NCBI GenBank assembly: GCA_030587605.1
Contig: JAUQYT010000193.1
Span: forward strand, 1-42,023
Reading direction: 5' to 3'
DNA length: 42,023 nt
From: Candidatus Njordarchaeum guaymasense
GTDB taxonomy: Archaea > Asgardarchaeota > Njordarchaeia > Njordarchaeales > Njordarchaeaceae
The notes beneath the pieces were generated by a model. That model searched no databases. It was not told the origin of the DNA and saw only the letters and a program-made list of their open reading frames with translations. Shown in pieces: positions 17,684 to 27,327 of this stretch; position 1 is the first letter of the stretch, and the number at the start of each line of letters is the position of its first letter. The translations under genes and the position numbers were made by a program.

Positions 17684-19144
17684 TTACTTGATTTTCGGTC
17701 TGAAGTCAAGTACCCGCTGCGCTTTTAGGCTGACAGTTGGGTCGAAGATGTTGTCCATTGTGGTGAACGTTACCTTTGGTCTCATCTCGATAGCGTTGAA
17801 AACCCTTTCACTCAGCTCCTTTTCCAGCGCTTCCTTGTTTACTCCCTCGAGTGGGGCTACTCTCAATTCGAGCACATCGCCAGAGTATGGATCCTGAGGA
17901 TCCTCTTTCTTCAAGATGATACAATACTCAGCTACACCGGCGGTAGTTACGACCTCATTTCTTATTATTTCAGGGTTGATTAGGACTCCCTTGACCTTGA
18001 GTAGTTCGCTTGACCTGGTTGCGTATGTGCTACCGGTTACGATGATTATCCGTTCCCCGTTTCGTCCACAGTGAGGACAAGTCTCCCTCGTTATGGCTAC
18101 GAGGTCTCCTATCACATAGCGCAGTAGAACAGTCCCTCTACGGTTAAGATGGGTTACAGCTAACGCACCTTCTTTCCCATCTTCTAGCCGCTCTCCTGTC
18201 TCCCGGTTAACCACCTCAAGGTAGTGGAGGTCTGGTGCTGGGTTATGGCAACCTCCAAGTTCGACGCACTCCGTAGTCGAACCCTGAATCTCCGTGAACC
18301 CATAGTCATTGCCCACGAATACTTCGCCTGCGCCCATGTTTTGGAGTCTCTGCCTGATGTCATCCCTCATCTCCTTTGGCACCGCTTCACCCAGCGCTCT
18401 CACCATTCGGACAGCACTGAAATCCTTACTCTGTCTCTCGGCAAGCATCAGAAGCCTTCTTATGAAAGAGGCTATCCCCATGAAGATAACTGAGCGGCCA
18501 GCGGCTTTCTGCATTTTAGAGTACTTCTCGATTAGGTCTATGGCGAACTGCATCTTGCGATGAACTGGAAACTCAGGATGAGGGGAGCCGACATTCGCGC
18601 ATATCAAAGGTATACCGCACGCAATTGGGTACTCAACCGTCTTCCCCCAGCCAATGTGTGGAATAGGCCCCAAGGGGAAGAGGTTTATCATCATGTCGTC
18701 GGGCGTGGGTCCACCACCTATCTTAAATGACCTCACAGCCTGCAACAATGATGCGTAGTGATCATGAACAGTAGTGTAGAACGGCGATGGACGGCCAGAA
18801 GTGGTACCAGTCGTATAAGTTATGTCCCAAGTCGCGTCGAACAGACCGAGTCTGTCAAACTCGAGCTTGAATGCAAGTGGGTCAACCATATAGTCCTTCT
18901 TGGAAGTTAGCGGCATCTTCTGTAAGTCGTCTGTCGTCCTAATGATGTCAGGGTTGATCTTGTGCTTCTTGAAAAACTCCTTGTAGTACCTGCTGTACTG
19001 GGCGCAGAGCTTGATCTGCCTCTGCAGGTTCTTGCTCCTAATCTCCTCAATCTCCTTCAAAGACTTAAACGTGGGATCATTAACGTCCATTTTGTAAACT
19101 ATCCAAGAGTCGATTATTTTTTGGACATGCGGAAGAATTGGCAT
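17684..19144 (-). CDS. PaaK-type adenylate-forming CoA ligase
   Basis: ANL-superfamily enzyme predicted to activate an (aryl)acetic or related carboxylic acid with ATP and load it on CoA. Motifs: YTTGTTSGRPSPFY (phosphate-binding loop), VFVGNDYGFTEIQG, LRYVIGDL (adenylate-binding Asp) and a C-terminal domain opening RSSELLKVKGV. A CxxC pair (CPHCGRNG) near residue 360 is also typical of PaaK-like proteins. The longest ORF starts at 19192, but I choose ATG at 19144: a strong Shine-Dalgarno AAGGAGGG (19151-19158) precedes it by 6 bases, and a TATA-like box at 19193-19202 coincides with the longer start. True substrate is uncertain, since archaeal PaaK homologues are diverse and no phenylacetate genes are nearby. 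Confidence 0.9.
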   Translation of the reverse strand: MPILPHVQKIIDSWIVYKMDVNDPTFKSLKEIEEIRSKNLQRQIKLCAQYSRYYKEFFKKHKINPDIIRTTDDLQKMPLTSKKDYMVDPLAFKLEFDRLGLFDATWDITYTTGTTSGRPSPFYTTVHDHYASLLQAVRSFKIGGGPTPDDMMINLFPLGPIPHIGWGKTVEYPIACGIPLICANVGSPHPEFPVHRKMQFAIDLIEKYSKMQKAAGRSVIFMGIASFIRRLLMLAERQSKDFSAVRMVRALGEAVPKEMRDDIRQRLQNMGAGEVFVGNDYGFTEIQGSTTECVELGGCHNPAPDLHYLEVVNRETGERLEDGKEGALAVTHLNRRGTVLLRYVIGDLVAITRETCPHCGRNGERIIIVTGSTYATRSSELLKVKGVLINPEIIRNEVVTTAGVAEYCIILKKEDPQDPYSGDVLELRVAPLEGVNKEALEKELSERVFNAIEMRPKVTFTTMDNIFDPTVSLKAQRVLDFRPKIK

Positions 19145-19192
19145 GCTGTTCCCTCCTTCGCTCACTCCAAACGAGCGTAGTTGTGGATTCAA

Positions 19193-19202
19193 TGATATAT
19201 AG
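19193..19202 (-). promoter_or_regulatory. TATA-like box for PaaK-type ligase
   Basis: ctatatatca on the (-) strand, about 50 bases upstream of the preferred start at 19144. It overlaps the longer alternative start at 19192, arguing against that start. Confidence 0.55.
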
Positions 19203-19341
19203 GTTCCCGAACCTTATTCATATTCTTTGGGGTTCGTGGTAGCCCATAGTCTCTACTTCCCACCAACATGGAGGATTCGGGAGAAAACGATCCGCTATTC
19301 TCACAGCTCGTGAGAAACAGGATGAGACTGATACGAGCTGG

Positions 19342-19965
19342 TCACGTTGTTAATTCGTCTTCTAGTTGTTTGAAGAATTTGGTTAGAAAGCTTGTTCGTT
19401 CAGTCATTATTCGCCGTGCCTTGTTGGTCCATATTGAGTTGACCATGAAGTCAAGTTTCATCAGGTATTCAGTTTTGTACTTGTTTATCGCATCGAGGAA
19501 GAGAAGCTTGTTTCCTCCGGCGTTTAGCAGAACCAGCGCTACGCCTATAGCGCCAACCTTGTCGAGTGTATCTGCGTCTTGGATTACTTTCGCTTCGATT
19601 GTCTTGGGGTTCATCTCTCCCACGTGGACATCTATCGCGTAGGAGACATTCGCTATCAGCTCACTTGGGTAATTCCTTCTCTTCAGGTACTCCATTGCGT
19701 ACTGTGCTGCTTCATGCCCATGTTCACTGTATTCCGAGGTGTAGTAGCATGCATCGTGAAATATCGCCGCGAGCGCTACTACATCTGTATCTGCTTTCTC
19801 CTCCTTAGCAAGCATCAACCCATTCTTCAACACAAGTAACGTGTGCTCCCACTTGTATCTGGCGTCACTGTACGGGAAGAATGACTCTGCGTCTTTTGGA
19901 GCGGTTTTCATGAGATAGCTCTTGACGTGAGTCATCTCTTCCCTATATTTCATCAGAACTGACAT
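19342..19965 (-). CDS. HD-domain phosphohydrolase
   Basis: Small metal-dependent phosphohydrolase of the HD superfamily, cytoplasmic. Motif order fits: WEH (H41) on the first helix, the HD pair at residues 70-71 in AAIFHDACYY, further His in SEHGHEAAQYA, and the late Asp in VIQDADTLDKVGAIGVA. Helical throughout, 207 residues. Substrate could be a nucleotide or a phosphoester; the family is too broad to decide. The gene stands alone, with 118 bases to the Lhr-type helicase gene end upstream and about 200 bases to the PaaK-type gene downstream. Confidence 0.85.
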   Translation of the reverse strand: MSVLMKYREEMTHVKSYLMKTAPKDAESFFPYSDARYKWEHTLLVLKNGLMLAKEEKADTDVVALAAIFHDACYYTSEYSEHGHEAAQYAMEYLKRRNYPSELIANVSYAIDVHVGEMNPKTIEAKVIQDADTLDKVGAIGVALVLLNAGGNKLLFLDAINKYKTEYLMKLDFMVNSIWTNKARRIMTERTSFLTKFFKQLEDELTT

Positions 19966-20083
19966 TTCGGATTACTCCTTATCTCCTTTTACTGTAATCC
20001 TGCGTGAGCGTGACGTTGTGTCCTAGTTGGTAATCAGCGATGATGCACTTCTCTTTTTGTGTCTGGTTAGCTATCGTTCCCTT

Positions 20084-23000
20084 TTAGAGTTTCTTGTGTA
20101 ATGCATCCTTATCAGGTTTGAACTCATTCTGAAGGAATTTCTCAAGTAGCTCCTTGTTTAGCTTGTCCTGAACTCCCCTGCCGCCTATGTGTTCGATTTG
20201 TATTTCCAGTTTCCTTGATTCCTGTGCCACTTTCTCTATTTCTTTGACGATAGAGTTCACGGAGTTTTCATCAGATGCGTTGAGCAATTCAATATCATGT
20301 ATTCTCAGGGCGTTCATCTCATAATGTACTTGCATCGCTGCTACAGGGTTCCCTGACTTCAGAGTGATTGCGTAGTAGTCCGCTCCCAGTTCTATTAGGC
20401 CTATTGAGAATCCTCTAAGCAGTTCATCTTTCCATGTTCGAACTACGGGGTCATAGTTAGGGAGCGTCACATAGTATGGCGCTTCACCGCTTGGCTTCTG
20501 TGAGAGGTACGTCTCTTCAAGTGTTCTGAGTTCTGGTAGGTCCTCTTTTCTGATGTATCGTCTGCCTGTGATGCCCCCTATATAGACACCTGATGTGATT
20601 TTACCTTCTGCTTCGAGTTCAGATAGGGCTGATTTTATTTCGGCTAGGTCCATGTGGCTCCATTCTTCAATCTGCCTTAGGCTTAGTGGGCCATTTGCGC
20701 CGAGGAATTTCATTATGATCCTTTTTCTAGCTTCTTTGGGGTTCGTTCTCTCTAACTCCGCTGTGCCTCTTGGAAGGTAGTGGTCGATTACGTCATAGAG
20801 CCAACTGTCAGATTCGTAGTGCGAGTCACCTTTTCTGACTCTTATTACTCGTGCAGATCTCTCAACGTTCTCGATGACTCGTTGCACCGAGTTCACGTCT
20901 AGGCCTGTCTTCTCAGCTATCCCTTTCTCATCTAATGGTCCAAATCTGTTCAGTAATTCGAGTACTCGTTGCTCATCGTATCCTAGAAGAAGGTTCGGCG
21001 GTCTCGTGGCGTAGTAGTAGTCGAGTAGCTCATCCAGCGGCACAAGAGTTACATTCTCGCCCAAGAACCTGCCGTGGACTACTTTTTTGTCGTGCCACTT
21101 GAGTTCATCGAGATCATTTGGGTTGAACTTCTCGACGCGGATGGCTATTGAATCGGTCCACTGGACGGGGCCTATATCATGAAGTATTCTGAGTACGTCT
21201 TCTTTGCTTCTACCCTTGTAGAGAGGGGATAAGTGTTGTCTGCGCATGAGGAACTCTACGCATACTTGTTCAGCGAAGACTTCTTTCCCGCTGGGCTGAA
21301 CGGCTACCGAGAAAGCCTTGTAGAGAACCATTCCACCAACCTTGTAGCCTCTTGCTTTGAATAGATCTACGATGTTCTGGTTGTCTTCGTAGGTTACTGC
21401 TTTCCCGTTGATCATCTTGAGCTCGATTTCGAGTGAACCCATGCTCCTCGCAGCTTCGTCAATTTGATCAATGATCTTGAGTAGCACATCCTTGTTATCC
21501 TTGTACTTGTCGAGTATGAGGAGGTCCATTATGATGAAGCCTCTTTTCCTTACGCCTTTAGACTTAAAGACCGCAGTAATTGAGCCATCAACGAGTATCG
21601 TGTAACACCATGCTGTGCCGAAGAGGCTTTTGATTTCATCCTTTATACTGTAATAGAGCGTGTCCCCCGGCGGTATCGTAAATGCTCCCGTAATGCGCTT
21701 CGCTTTTGCTTCCCTTAACGCAGAAGAGAGTGAGTGAAGCTCATCTAGGTCTTCGAGGGCTAGGAATTGTATCTGTGTTCTTGGAGACTTCAGGAATCTG
21801 CCTAACCCTATTCTTCCCTGATCTCTCAGTTCTATCAGCGCAAGTCTTACCTGTCTTGAATGTAACCCGGTTAGTTCACGTAGCTGGGTAACCGTAAGTG
21901 GTCCCAAACTCTTTAGGAATCTGTAGACGATTCTTTTCCTCGCTTCATGAGGCTCAACGTACTCCTCTAATCGCACTCCTGGAGGGAACCATTTGTCTAC
22001 CGCAACCCAGATACCTGAAGGGGCTAGGCCTCCAATGTTCAGAACCATTCTCATGTGCGCCAATTTTGAAAGAAGATGTTCGACATCAAACTGGTGCATC
22101 ATCGATTTCCTGACTAAAGCTTTCTTCGAGATTGGCCCGCTTTCCCTTATGACCTTGAGAAGCTTCATGGCTTCTTCATTCAGTCGGGAAGTTGTCTTGC
22201 AGGCCCACCAATACGTCGACCACTCTCTCACGGGTATGAGCATAGGTCTCATTCCAAGCAACGTGTCTTCTACGAGCACTCTGTCTTTCTTAAGTAAGTC
22301 CTGAATCCACTCCTTCCTGAATCCCTCGGTTCGTATGCTCAGCTTATCGTCCCAAGGCGCCCTTATGCCACCGATTCCCTGAATTATCTTGTTGACATCC
22401 TCCTTTGTTCTTCCTCTTGTCTCTGGATGTACGTGCTGTTTTCTGAACTGGAACTCTCTGACAACTTCCTCATCAAACACTTCTGAGGGGGTTTCCCCCC
22501 AACATAATCTATCGCCGACAATCTCGTAACCTAAGTCTGTGAAGACCTTGACAAGTTTCTCATTCTTTTCTGAGACAGCTGGTTGGCCCCAGATGAATTC
22601 AACCTCAACAGCCATGAGACCGTAGTATAGTGCTATGTCGATGAAACGTTTTCCTATTCTCTTGATCAAATCGAGTTTCTCAGCCAAAACATCTGACATC
22701 TTCAAATCAGCTACATGCAAGAGATCCTGCGTGACCCGGACGTCGGCTGCGCCTACAAGTTCGCCGTCTACCACTATTGGGTTGTGGAAGGCGCTCCCAT
22801 AGAGATCAGCAAGCTGTTGAGAAACTCTCCACGTGTACGGGTCTAAATTGCTTAGTACGTCGACTATGATCTTGCCTTCAAATGGGATTTCGTTGTCACT
22901 CAAGCCGCTGCTGCCAAGGTTGCTACTGAGTTCTCTTAGTCTTTGCAGATCCTTGGCAACTAGATAGGTTTCGATAGGTATGCCTTCAATGAATTGTCCA

Positions 23001-24480
23001 GACAGAATCATTCCTTCCTTTCTGAGGACTGTGAGGGTACTCTCTACTTCGTCGTATGGGAGATTAGTTAGTGAAATGATGCCCTGAATGGTAATCGGCC
23101 CATGTTGCTCAATGATCCTGAGAATGACTGTCCTCAATGCTTCGCCTTTACTCAGTTTCCCCGATACTGCGGCGTAGTTCTCTATTGGCTCATACAGAGT
23201 CAGTTGTTGAGTATCTGCCTCCATTTCATATAGGATCGTTCTTACCACGCGAAGAGCTTCCTCAAGCCTTTCCAAGCTCTCGTCGACGATGGGCTTATCG
23301 AGACCTGTTAACGCTATTACTCTACCTTTTGTCACAGGGTTTTCTCTCTCAATAGTATTCAGGACTACTTTATCGATGTCGGAGAGGTCCCTACTCTTCC
23401 CCTCGTTTAGGGCTATGTAAATCGGCACTTCGCCCACTCGGACGTATGACAAGCCTCTCTCCGTAAATCGCCCTACCAAAATTTCCTTGTCCCTGGCCCT
23501 GAGCTTCTGCAATGAATCCACATCGAAACCATCTATCCTGTGGTATAGTGCTCTATGAGTCTGTATAGGCCCAAGTTCACTGATTATCTTGAGAATATCT
23601 TCTTCTCCCTTGCCCCTTGTGCTGGGAGTCAGATGTTGTTTCTCCAAGGCTAGCTGCGTAACGATGATCTGGGGGAAGCGTGTTGGCTCCCTGCCTTTCT
23701 CCAGTTGCCTCAGCAACTCTCTGTCTTCAGCAACAAGGTACTGACCGGGTGGTTTGGAGGCGATGAAGTAGCCACTGAAAACTTCATTCACCCTCTCCAG
23801 GCGCTTAAGTATTCTCTCAGCTTCTTCTTCTGACATGTTCAATTGGGACGCTATTTCTGATGGGATGCATGGACCATGTGACCAAAGGAATTGTTTCGCG
23901 GCTTTCTCCTTTTCATCTTCAGGGTCGGCCTCTTCTATTCGAGTCCATGTCACTTTTGGAAGATGCCTTGACAAAAGGTTCCAAGTTGTTTCTCGACCTT
24001 CCTCCTTTGCGGATCCTTTTGGCGAGTACTTCGATCTTACGATCAGCATTGCCCTTTCAAGCCTTCGTAAAGCTCTTCTCAGCTCAGTTTCCTTAACGTT
24101 CAAAACTTGAAGCAGCTCACTAGTTTTGATTGGTTTCTCCTCGAGGGCGCCTAGCACTTTCTTGTCAAGTTCATCGGGTTCGGTGAGAGCACTCCTGAAG
24201 ACGTGGTAGTACATCGGAAAATCATCCATTGTTACGCCGTAAGATTCGCCTTTGTGAGTCCTGATAACAACGACCCGGCTTTCAGTGACAAGCTCATCTG
24301 CCCATTTGCTTGCAGTTTCTGGGTTAACAGCCATTCTGTTAAAGATGGTTGGGTAAGCGTCTCGGAAAAGTTCTGCTGGGCCTATGTCGTGAAGAACTTT
24401 GGGAATGTCATCCTTCACTTTGCCCATCGTTTCGGGAGTTAGGTGTTGCCTCTGGTTATAGAGTGACTGTACAATGTCTT
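20084..24480 (-). repeat. Four tandem protein-level HTH_42-like modules in the Lhr-type helicase
   Basis: Internal protein repeat, not a DNA-identity repeat. Conserved anchors are RQHLTPETMGK, KQHLTPSTRGK, KQHVHPETRGR and RQHLSPLYKGR (codons near 24446, 23636, 22436 and 21236), then a DI/DV-rich helix ending in G-P or G-G, then a winged helix of the form GP-x-T-x-x-x-L/I with a wing ending in SGxF or LGRF. Unit lengths are about 270, 400, 400 and 380 residues, the first being short because it lacks the barrel. This suggests growth by successive duplication of one module. Confidence 0.75.
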
Positions 24481-27133
24481 CTGGGAAGATCGCTTCTCCA
24501 GCTTCCCCGACTACTCGTGCTAGGACTTGGCGGTGTAGCTCTCTCAGTAAGGCCTCGCGATCCTCCATTAATACTACGTCCTCTGCTCCGACGAGGATCA
24601 AACCGTGGGAGAATGGTGATGGAACGTCTGTGAGGGGCAGAATCCTGAATTCTATCTCTCCATTGGCAATTCCCTTGACAACACTCACGGCGTCAGGCAG
24701 GTCCATAACGTCATCAAGTATCTCCCTGTAAGTTTCCTTCACAACTGGGAAGCTCTCCATCCCCTCTAGTAAGTCAAGGACCTTGATTGCTCTCGTCTGT
24801 TGTCTGCTGACGGATATCTCCCAGCCCTTATACATTCTGAGAACCATGAAGCTTCTAACAGCGCAGTGTCTGAACCTCTGCTTGAATAATTCCGTTCTCC
24901 TAATTGCTCTGCGAATGAGTTCCTCAATATTCTCTGGAGTTACAAGTGATGGGATTCTACCTAAGTCGATCATCTTACCTGAGGGCAGTGTAATCACAAA
25001 CCCGTCGTCAAGGATCGCAGTCCCCACATTAACTTTCACGGCTTTGCCTATGGCGTACGCATAGGCTCTGCTTAGGGCATCGTTCACCCGACGACCGTAG
25101 ACACTGTGGAAGACCACGTTGAGCCTTCCTTTTCTATCAACATATCCTTCGATCATGAGCCTCTTGTCAGTCGGGACTGTTCCGGTGATCGCAAGCTGAT
25201 TTCTAAAGTATACTAGGATGCTCTCCACCGACCTCTCATCCAGCCTGTATTCGGTTAGAAGCCACTTCCTAGACACTTCCAACCCCTCTTTCCTTATCTT
25301 GTCTGCTAGTGCTTGCCGAAACTGCCCAATTTCACAAGAAAGGTCAAAGCTCCTAGGCAACATTTCGCCAGTCCATGATGGTACGGTTGGTCGGCGACCA
25401 AAGGCTGGTCTAACGTAGACCTTCATACCGCTTGTTCGCCTAAACTCGTAGGCTCTGCCGCCAAGAACGAAAATGTCGCCGGGTTGGAGGCGTTCAACGA
25501 AGCTCTCTGAGAGTTGCCCAAGGGGATTCCTATACTCTTCGAGGAGCACCTTGTAGTTGGCTTCCTCCGGGATAGTTCCTATGTTTAGGAAGTATATCAT
25601 TCGTGCCCCTCTTTTCCTCCCGAAGATGCGTTGTTCCTCGTCAAACCAAAGTTTTCTGTACACTCCGCGCTCTTCGAGGTTTACGTGTTCCCCTGACAGG
25701 TACTTGATCGCGCCCATGAAGTCCTCGTACGGTAGATCATGGTAGCAGTAAGAACGCTGAATGACTCTAAATGCATCATCAACATTCCATCTGGATTGAA
25801 CACTCATCCCCACCAGGTGCTGGGCTAGAACATCCAAGCAGTTCATTGGGATTGCGACTCTGTCGATCTTACCGCCATAGGCAGACCTCACCAAGACCGT
25901 GCATTCAACAAGATCGTCTAGATCAAAGACTAGCAGACGCCCGATGGATGTCTCATGCAGAGCGTGGCCTGCCCTCCCGATTCTCTGGAGACCCTTGGCA
26001 ACACTCTTAGGGCTTCCGATTTGGCAAACAAGATCAACATAACCAATATCTATGCCAAGTTCAAGAGATGTCGAGCTTACAGCAGCTTTCAGCATGCCTT
26101 TCTTCAGCCTTTCCTCAACATCGAGTCTCGTGTCACGGCTCAGGCTGCCATGGTGAGCAGCCAAATGATCAATTGTTTCATCCCCATACAATTCCTTGAG
26201 CTTGAAGGCAACTCGTTCGGTCCCGCTTCTTGTGTTTGTGAAGATGAGTGTCGTCGTATGTGAATCGATCTGCTCCTTGAGAACCGAATACATGTTGTCC
26301 GTCGCAGAATCAAAGCTAGCGTATGCAAGATTCGAGACAGGGCATATGACACGAATGTCGAGGGACTTCGTTGAGTAAACATCAATGATGCTGCAGTCTC
26401 TGAAAGAGCCGTCGTCCCTGTACCCTACTAGGAACTTGGCTATCTCCTCTACAGGGGCTTGAGTTGCACTGCAGCCTACGCGCGTGAACTCCTTGTCTTC
26501 ACCTATGAAACGCTGGAGTCGCTCAAGGCTTAGCGATAAGTGGACTCCTCTCTTTGAGTCACATAACTCGTGGATCTCGTCAACGATCACCCACTTCACT
26601 GTCTTAAGGTGCTCAACGAATTTGGGTGAGTTGAGAACTATGGCGAGCGTCTCAGGAGTTGTTATCAGTATATGAGGAGGATGACGAAGCATCTTGCTTC
26701 GTTCAGACTGGGGTGTGTCACCAGTCCTCACCGCCACGTTTATGAGAGGTAGCTCCAAGTTATTCTTACGTGAAATCTCCCTTATTCCTTCAAGCGGCAC
26801 CATCAAGTTACGCTTAATGTCGTTGTTAAGCGCTCTTAGGGGGCTAACGTACAGAACATAGACAGTGTCCCCTAACTCGCCTTTTTCGCCCATTGCGAAA
26901 AGCTTGTCAATCATAGAGAGAAAAGCAGCCAGGGTTTTGCCGGAGCCGGTTGGCGAGAATATCAATGTGCTTTTGTCCTCATGGATCAATGGGATAGCGT
27001 ACTTCTGAGGGGGAGTCATCCCCCCAAATGCTTCTCTGAACCATTGAGCCACGTAGGGGCGTAGCTTCTTGAGAGTCTCTTCTTCCGGTGGAGGAGACTC
27101 TTTGACGAAGTTGATGGTCATTGATGATGTCAC
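20084..27133 (-). CDS. lhr: Giant Lhr-type superfamily 2 helicase with four C-terminal winged-helix modules
   Basis: DNA repair helicase of the Lhr class. Core (residues ~25-860): Q-motif region, Walker A SPTGSGKT (60-67), DEIH (185-188), SATQ (222-225), QRIGRAGH (383-390), then the Lhr winged-helix and core domains. The next ~1480 residues are four related modules, each opening with an R/KQH-V/L motif at about residues 895, 1165, 1565 and 1965 followed by a helix ending DIG/ELG, and each with a later winged helix marked by a GP turn (about 1090, 1346, 1743, 2148). Modules 2-4 end in a beta-rich barrel-like domain; module 1 lacks it. These modules resemble the HTH_42 (AlkZ/YcaQ-like) tandem winged helices and barrel reported in the bacterial Lhr C-terminal domain. 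Archaeal Lhr is usually ~900 residues and bacterial Lhr ~1500, so 2349 is exceptional. ATG at 27121 is an alternative start. A weak TATA-like run lies near 27182-27189. Confidence 0.92.
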   Translation of the reverse strand: MTSSMTINFVKESPPPEEETLKKLRPYVAQWFREAFGGMTPPQKYAIPLIHEDKSTLIFSPTGSGKTLAAFLSMIDKLFAMGEKGELGDTVYVLYVSPLRALNNDIKRNLMVPLEGIREISRKNNLELPLINVAVRTGDTPQSERSKMLRHPPHILITTPETLAIVLNSPKFVEHLKTVKWVIVDEIHELCDSKRGVHLSLSLERLQRFIGEDKEFTRVGCSATQAPVEEIAKFLVGYRDDGSFRDCSIIDVYSTKSLDIRVICPVSNLAYASFDSATDNMYSVLKEQIDSHTTTLIFTNTRSGTERVAFKLKELYGDETIDHLAAHHGSLSRDTRLDVEERLKKGMLKAAVSSTSLELGIDIGYVDLVCQIGSPKSVAKGLQRIGRAGHALHETSIGRLLVFDLDDLVECTVLVRSAYGGKIDRVAIPMNCLDVLAQHLVGMSVQSRWNVDDAFRVIQRSYCYHDLPYEDFMGAIKYLSGEHVNLEERGVYRKLWFDEEQRIFGRKRGARMIYFLNIGTIPEEANYKVLLEEYRNPLGQLSESFVERLQPGDIFVLGGRAYEFRRTSGMKVYVRPAFGRRPTVPSWTGEMLPRSFDLSCEIGQFRQALADKIRKEGLEVSRKWLLTEYRLDERSVESILVYFRNQLAITGTVPTDKRLMIEGYVDRKGRLNVVFHSVYGRRVNDALSRAYAYAIGKAVKVNVGTAILDDGFVITLPSGKMIDLGRIPSLVTPENIEELIRRAIRRTELFKQRFRHCAVRSFMVLRMYKGWEISVSRQQTRAIKVLDLLEGMESFPVVKETYREILDDVMDLPDAVSVVKGIANGEIEFRILPLTDVPSPFSHGLILVGAEDVVLMEDREALLRELHRQVLARVVGEAGEAIFPEDIVQSLYNQRQHLTPETMGKVKDDIPKVLHDIGPAELFRDAYPTIFNRMAVNPETASKWADELVTESRVVVIRTHKGESYGVTMDDFPMYYHVFRSALTEPDELDKKVLGALEEKPIKTSELLQVLNVKETELRRALRRLERAMLIVRSKYSPKGSAKEEGRETTWNLLSRHLPKVTWTRIEEADPEDEKEKAAKQFLWSHGPCIPSEIASQLNMSEEEAERILKRLERVNEVFSGYFIASKPPGQYLVAEDRELLRQLEKGREPTRFPQIIVTQLALEKQHLTPSTRGKGEEDILKIISELGPIQTHRALYHRIDGFDVDSLQKLRARDKEILVGRFTERGLSYVRVGEVPIYIALNEGKSRDLSDIDKVVLNTIERENPVTKGRVIALTGLDKPIVDESLERLEEALRVVRTILYEMEADTQQLTLYEPIENYAAVSGKLSKGEALRTVILRIIEQHGPITIQGIISLTNLPYDEVESTLTVLRKEGMILSGQFIEGIPIETYLVAKDLQRLRELSSNLGSSGLSDNEIPFEGKIIVDVLSNLDPYTWRVSQQLADLYGSAFHNPIVVDGELVGAADVRVTQDLLHVADLKMSDVLAEKLDLIKRIGKRFIDIALYYGLMAVEVEFIWGQPAVSEKNEKLVKVFTDLGYEIVGDRLCWGETPSEVFDEEVVREFQFRKQHVHPETRGRTKEDVNKIIQGIGGIRAPWDDKLSIRTEGFRKEWIQDLLKKDRVLVEDTLLGMRPMLIPVREWSTYWWACKTTSRLNEEAMKLLKVIRESGPISKKALVRKSMMHQFDVEHLLSKLAHMRMVLNIGGLAPSGIWVAVDKWFPPGVRLEEYVEPHEARKRIVYRFLKSLGPLTVTQLRELTGLHSRQVRLALIELRDQGRIGLGRFLKSPRTQIQFLALEDLDELHSLSSALREAKAKRITGAFTIPPGDTLYYSIKDEIKSLFGTAWCYTILVDGSITAVFKSKGVRKRGFIIMDLLILDKYKDNKDVLLKIIDQIDEAARSMGSLEIELKMINGKAVTYEDNQNIVDLFKARGYKVGGMVLYKAFSVAVQPSGKEVFAEQVCVEFLMRRQHLSPLYKGRSKEDVLRILHDIGPVQWTDSIAIRVEKFNPNDLDELKWHDKKVVHGRFLGENVTLVPLDELLDYYYATRPPNLLLGYDEQRVLELLNRFGPLDEKGIAEKTGLDVNSVQRVIENVERSARVIRVRKGDSHYESDSWLYDVIDHYLPRGTAELERTNPKEARKRIIMKFLGANGPLSLRQIEEWSHMDLAEIKSALSELEAEGKITSGVYIGGITGRRYIRKEDLPELRTLEETYLSQKPSGEAPYYVTLPNYDPVVRTWKDELLRGFSIGLIELGADYYAITLKSGNPVAAMQVHYEMNALRIHDIELLNASDENSVNSIVKEIEKVAQESRKLEIQIEHIGGRGVQDKLNKELLEKFLQNEFKPDKDALHKKL

Positions 27134-27327
27134 TCGCTGAAACCTGCTATGATCGCAAACTAGAGCGTATGTTTAGACCCGATAAAAAACCTTGCTCTAT
27201 CCTCTTGACTCTAATACTCGCCACTTAGGGCTTTAAGAAACGGAGATGCATCCGTAAAGAGAGTGGCGACAGACAAAAAGTGCGGAACCTTCACGACGTC
27301 AAAATAAAGCGTGTTGCCTTGAAGGAT

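Noticed and set aside
19268..19642. (+) strand ORF starting MEDSGENDPLFSQLVRNRM
   Set aside because: The first ~25 residues look protein-like but the rest is antisense to the HD-domain gene, with shadow composition; no family resemblance.
20084..24480. Active DNA glycosylase function for the Lhr C-terminal modules
   Set aside because: The modules look AlkZ/YcaQ-related in fold, but I find no intact Q-x-D/Q-x-Q type catalytic motif in any of the four copies, so I do not claim the activity.
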